From positions 1-16,017 of the forward strand of contig DATGEP010000048.1 of assembly GCA_035310125.1 (NCBI GenBank): a stretch of DNA of 16,017 nucleotides. The letters are read 5' to 3'. The stretch is from DATGEP01 sp035310125 (GTDB lineage Bacteria; Chloroflexota; Ktedonobacteria; Ktedonobacterales; JADMIN01). Within the stretch, counting starts at the first letter, position 1. Every line of letters begins with the position of its first letter. This document shows, piece by piece, positions 13,829-16,017 of this stretch. The notes below the pieces were generated by a model. That model was not told the origin of the DNA. It did not search any database and was given only the letters and a program-made list of their open reading frames with translations. The position numbers and the translations under genes are program-made.

Positions 13829-14554
13829 GACGAGCTCGTCGAGGATGTGCGCGGCACCCAACGGACCGGCAGAGAGCTGCTCGCAGCGGTACGCGGCGTC
13901 GCGGGCGCCCTCCAATCCTTGGGACCAGCACCCCGTGTCGGGCTCTGGTATTGGAATTCGATTCCCGCCGTCGAGGCCCACTTCGCGGTGGAATCGGCGG
14001 GAGGGACGCGGGTGCCTGTGGATCCTGGCGCACCCGTGAGTGAGGCGCGCGCAGTTTTCGCTGCGGCACAGGTGGACGTGGTTTTGGCCGATGAACGCCA
14101 TGCAGCGGAGCTTGACGGAGCGGTCATAGTTCACGACGATCGCCGCCGGTTGGAGGAGGCCGGCAGCTTCCGGCCAGTGCCGCTTGCACCCGGGCGGGTC
14201 CACCTGCTTTACCCGAGGATGGTGACTGGCGGCAACCTGTTCGCCATTCCTGTCTCGTACACCAACTGGGACGAGACCATGAGGGTCAACGAGGCGCTCT
14301 ACCGATCGGGCTGGTACGGCTCGGGCTTCGGGGAGGATGAGCGCTTCCTCACCGTCCAGCAGCTCCTGCACGGGACCGGATTCCTGGGCACATTCCCATT
14401 TCTGCGCATGGGGCTTCCGCAGGTCGTGGTGGAACAGTTCAATGCCGCGTCCACCCTGGAAGCGATAAGGCTGTGGGATGCATTTATTCAATCCGTATTC
14501 CGCTCAGCTCGGTTGGCTAGCCCGTTGGACGTTTTGGCTAGGCTGCTAGACTAA
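13829..14554 (+). pseudogene. AMP-dependent synthetase/acyl-CoA ligase (ANL) fragment
   Basis: The frame (GTG 13847 to TAA at 14552-14554, 235 aa) matches the N-terminal lobe of ANL adenylate-forming enzymes. TGRELLAAVRGVAGALQSLG and RVGLWYWNSIPAVEAHFAVE (the early core), then VPVDPGAPVSEARAVFAAAQ and VDVVLAD, are followed by HLLYPRMVTGGNLFAIPVSY in the place of the glycine/serine-rich P-loop, which is therefore degenerate. LLHGTGFLGTFPFLRMGLPQ is the usual A5-proximal region. Family similarity ends near 14465 (AASTLEAI); the last 30 residues are read-through into unrelated AT-richer DNA. The expected first 30 or so residues lie in other frames upstream. A full enzyme has more than 500 residues, so this is a double-ended remnant, without the A7-A10 motifs and the C-terminal lid. 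Confidence 0.7.
14525..14552 (+). promoter_or_regulatory. Probable promoter of hicAB
   Basis: TTGGAC (14525-14530) and TAGACT (14547-14552) are separated by 16 bp and resemble sigma-70-type -35 and -10 boxes. The -10 box ends only 9 bp before the GTG start of hicA, so a transcript would be leaderless or nearly so. Confidence 0.4.
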
Positions 14555-14561
14555 TGTCCAG

Positions 14562-14777
14562 GTGAGGCAGGTTGAGCTCAAGACTCGGATCCGCCGTGCA
14601 GCTGAGACTCGTGGTATTACCTGGCGTCTCGTCCGGCAGGGTGGGCGCCACGAGGTGTGGACGTTCGGACGGACCAAGATCACCATCCCTCGCCACCGTG
14701 AAATCAACGAAATCACCGCTCAAGCCATGTTCAAGACTTTGGAGAGCGAGCTGGGCGATGGCTGGTGGAGAAGATGA
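14562..14777 (+). CDS. hicA: HicA-family mRNA interferase toxin
   Basis: A 71-aa HicA-type toxin, a small dsRBD-fold ribonuclease that cleaves mRNA and is neutralised by HicB. The family core is clear: WRLVRQGGRHEVWTFG (21-36) with catalytic His30 in the G..H.vw motif, then ITIPRHREINEITA (40-53), the canonical ...PrH.EineiTar segment. The length is typical. The start is taken as GTG 14562, close behind a promoter-like sequence, with no Shine-Dalgarno, so initiation may be leaderless. The stop overlaps the hicB start as ATGA, the normal tight coupling of hicA and hicB. The pair lies between a truncated synthetase gene and IS debris, a usual accessory location. Confidence 0.85.
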   Translation: MRQVELKTRIRRAAETRGITWRLVRQGGRHEVWTFGRTKITIPRHREINEITAQAMFKTLESELGDGWWRR

Positions 14778-15229
14778 AGCGTAAGACCTACACCGCACGC
14801 TGCGAGCGGACCGGGGATTGGTGGGCGATCAACGTTCCCGAGTTGAGGGGCGTCCACACCCAGGCTCGTCGCCTCGAGAAGGCCGAAAGCATGGTCCGGG
14901 ACGCGATCGCGCTCTTCCTGGACGTGCCGGCCGACTCATTTGACGTTCGGATTGAACCCAGGTTGCCTCGAGACCTCGAGAAGAGGGTCGGTCGGGTGCG
15001 CAAGGTGCGAGAACAAGCTGACGCCCTGCAGCGTGAGGCGGCAGCTGCCAGTGCCGAAGTCGCGGGCGACCTGGTCACGAAGGCTCACATGACGGTGCGC
15101 GATGCCGGCCGCGTGCTGGGGCTGTCCCACCAACGGATTGCACAACTGATCAAGCCCGTCGCTGTAAACGGTCAGCACGTCTCGTCGCGGCGGCCTGTAC
15201 ATGGCAAAGAGCGCCGGAGACGGAAATGA
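14774..15229 (+). CDS. hicB: HicB-family antitoxin with C-terminal HTH-like segment
   Basis: A 151-aa antitoxin. The N-terminal HicB fold reads YTARCERTGDWWAINVPELR and GVHTQARRLEKAESMVRDAI (5-45), with the family's GWW..vPel.GvhTq pattern. A charged, helical linker follows (about 65-100, rich in Arg, Glu and Ala). The C-terminal segment MTVRDAGRVLGLSHQRIAQL (106-125) looks like a helix-turn-helix; it is followed by a very basic tail ending RRRRK. HicB proteins bind and block HicA, and those with a DNA-binding domain repress their own promoter. I prefer ATG 14774 (ATGA overlap); GTG 14765 in frame would add three residues. GGAG at 14767-14770 is slightly close to the ATG. Confidence 0.85.
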   Translation: MKRKTYTARCERTGDWWAINVPELRGVHTQARRLEKAESMVRDAIALFLDVPADSFDVRIEPRLPRDLEKRVGRVRKVREQADALQREAAAASAEVAGDLVTKAHMTVRDAGRVLGLSHQRIAQLIKPVAVNGQHVSSRRPVHGKERRRRK

Positions 15230-15349
15230 CAGCCTATTGGCTGGACTTCAGTGGACTCTGGCGGACGAATCGCCTGTAATCGCGATCGGGTCTGAACTCG
15301 AAAACGACTCTGGTGAACGCTGGTGGACGCTCTACCGTGAGCATGGCAT
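15230..15349. other. Short intergenic region with 10-bp spaced imperfect repeats
   Basis: Two clusters are visible. At 15251-15270, GTGGACTCTG is followed by GCGGACGAAT. At 15311-15330, TGGTGAACGC is followed by TGGTGGACGC, a 9/10 tandem repeat. The shared core is G(T/C)G(G/A)AC. They could be protein-binding sites (for example recombinase arm sites or a HicB-type operator) or chance. No gene is here apart from a 17-codon frame (ATG 15226) overlapping the hicB stop. Confidence 0.3.
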
Positions 15350-15558
15350 TCATCTATGAAAGGAGCTGACCTTGTCAAGGCCTCTTCCAAGTTCGTAAGG
15401 CTTGAGGGTGAAAGTTCAGTCGGTGTGTCTGAACTCCCGCCGCGCGGATGATCGTCGTCGTCTTTCCCCCGGCTTCGCCTCAGGTCATGAGACGTCGGGG
15501 TTGGTTGTCACGGCCGGAGACCGCGGGTACCACCTGAGATCGGCGTCGGTCGGCCGAT
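15350..15558. repeat. 209-bp direct repeat, copy 1 (candidate IS110-type non-coding end)
   Basis: This copy matches 15809-16017 with five substitutions (15370, 15371, 15380, 15424, 15435) and no gaps. It contains several inverted repeats: GTTCAG/CTGAAC (15414-15419 and 15429-15434), CAAG/CTTG at about 15388-15404, and CTCAGGT/ACCTGAG (15479-15485 and 15532-15538) enclosing 46 nt. An 86- to 90-codon frame (GTG 15408 or TTG 15402 to 15674) runs through it, but I see no protein family in it. On the minus strand it lies downstream of an IS110-type transposase C-terminus. Confidence 0.85.
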
Positions 15559-15678
15559 CATTCATCTATTCGGTTGACGTCCATGGTGAGCATGCGGTCG
15601 AGCGGCCCAATCAGAAAGCGGCCGTCACCGGAGGCCATGAACTCAAGCGGGTGCGCTCCGACCGGGCGGTGTGAACAG

Positions 15679-15808
15679 TCATCGAGTGCGAGTCGGAAAA
15701 GCCAGGCAGCCTTGGGGACTGCGCAAGGCGTGGTAGCAGAGCGTAGCGATACGGCGAGCCAACGCGACGCGGGCAATCTTGTCGCCGCGACGGCTGGCAA
15801 TGCCAGCC
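15679..15808 (-). pseudogene. IS110-family transposase, C-terminal remnant
   Basis: The minus strand encodes AGIASRRGDKIARVALARRI followed by ATLCYHALRSPQGCLAFPTR and TR before a TGA at 15681-15679. The pattern RRG.KIA.VA.ARR....YHALR is the usual C-terminal helix of IS110/IS116/IS902-family transposases (Transposase_20 region). Only about 42 residues remain; upstream, at 15809, the sequence switches to the second copy of the 209-bp repeat, so the rest of the gene is absent here. IS110 enzymes are DEDD recombinases guided by an element-encoded structured RNA, which is why the adjacent repeat is of interest. The family call rests on a short match. Confidence 0.6.
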
Positions 15809-16017
15809 TCATCTATGAAAGGAGCTGAATTTGTCAAGCCCTCTTCCAAGTTCGTAAGGCTTGAGGGTGAAAGTTCAGTCGGCGTGTCTGAACGCCCGCC
15901 GCGCGGATGATCGTCGTCGTCTTTCCCCCGGCTTCGCCTCAGGTCATGAGACGTCGGGGTTGGTTGTCACGGCCGGAGACCGCGGGTACCACCTGAGATC
16001 GGCGTCGGTCGGCCGAT
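15809..16017. repeat. 209-bp direct repeat, copy 2 (runs to the window end)
   Basis: Same sequence as 15350-15558 at an offset of exactly 459 bp, about 97.6% identical. The left boundary is sharp (shared TCATCTATGAAAGGAGCTGA, preceded by unrelated bases); the right boundary is not reached because the window ends at the same base where copy 1 was compared. The unit may be longer. Confidence 0.85.

Noticed and set aside
12927..14039. A 370-codon plus-strand frame, including an ATG overlapping the PAP2 stop.
   Set aside because: The first half is a shifted reading of the PAP2 gene and the second half has Pro/Ser/Arg-rich content without motifs; only the ATGA overlap is suggestive.
13598..14491. 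Minus-strand 297-codon frame opposite the synthetase fragment.
   Set aside because: The plus-strand frame matches the ANL family; the minus frame shows no domain.
15558..15812. Minus-strand 84-codon frame between the repeats.
   Set aside because: It is one frame off the IS110 C-terminal match; the real remnant reads RRGDKIARVALARRIATLCY in the neighbouring frame.
15350..16017. CRISPR array.
   Set aside because: There are only two repeat copies, each 209 bp, with a 250-bp spacer; this is not CRISPR-like, and no cas gene is present.

Overview
The window is high-GC bacterial DNA (above 60% by eye) with many GTG and TTG starts and heavy use of overlapping stop/start codons. It looks like a chromosomal segment of a soil or free-living high-GC bacterium, such as Actinomycetota, Chloroflexota or the Dormibacterota-type lineages. 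No gene fixes the phylum. Gene debris at both ends and in two internal places marks it as an accessory, rearranged region.

Layout. (1) 1-1400: the right end of an IS21-family element abuts a methyltransferase gene that has lost its 5' end. Decayed intergenic DNA follows, then a minus-strand tRNA 3'-half that may be an attachment-site scar. (2) 1439-3480 (+): a Gfo/Idh/MocA oxidoreductase, a TIM-barrel sugar-phosphate isomerase/epimerase coupled by a GTGA overlap, and the frameshifted start of an aldo/keto reductase. This looks like a sugar or polyol catabolic operon that lost its third gene. (3) 3665-7530 (-): a strong hairpin between convergent units, a membrane-anchored SnoaL-like protein, a 944-aa LuxR-type AAA regulator, and a small ORF coupled to the regulator by ATGA. 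(4) 7758-10246 (-): a class I methyltransferase, a peptidoglycan glycosyltransferase (GT51 only) and a LysR regulator whose gene overlaps it. (5) 10342-13566 (+), divergent from lysR: a TauE/SafE permease, prolipoprotein diacylglyceryl transferase (lgt) and two PAP2-family membrane proteins with overlapping reading frames. A LysR-type palindrome lies in the divergent promoter. (6) 13567-14554: decayed coding DNA ending in an AMP-dependent synthetase fragment cut at both ends. (7) 14562-15229: a hicA-hicB toxin-antitoxin pair with its own promoter-like sequence. (8) 15350-16017: two 209-bp near-identical direct repeats flanking the C-terminal remnant of an IS110-family transposase. The repeat is rich in hairpins and is a candidate IS110 non-coding end.

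How the genes may work together. The central block is centred on the cell envelope. A GT51 glycosyltransferase releases undecaprenyl diphosphate, PAP2 proteins can dephosphorylate such lipid carriers, and Lgt lipidates lipoproteins. These genes share a divergent, probably LysR-controlled promoter region. The strongest leads for follow-up are the structured 209-bp repeat next to the IS110 remnant, the LysR gene without a conventional start codon, and the GT51 protein with an altered third motif.
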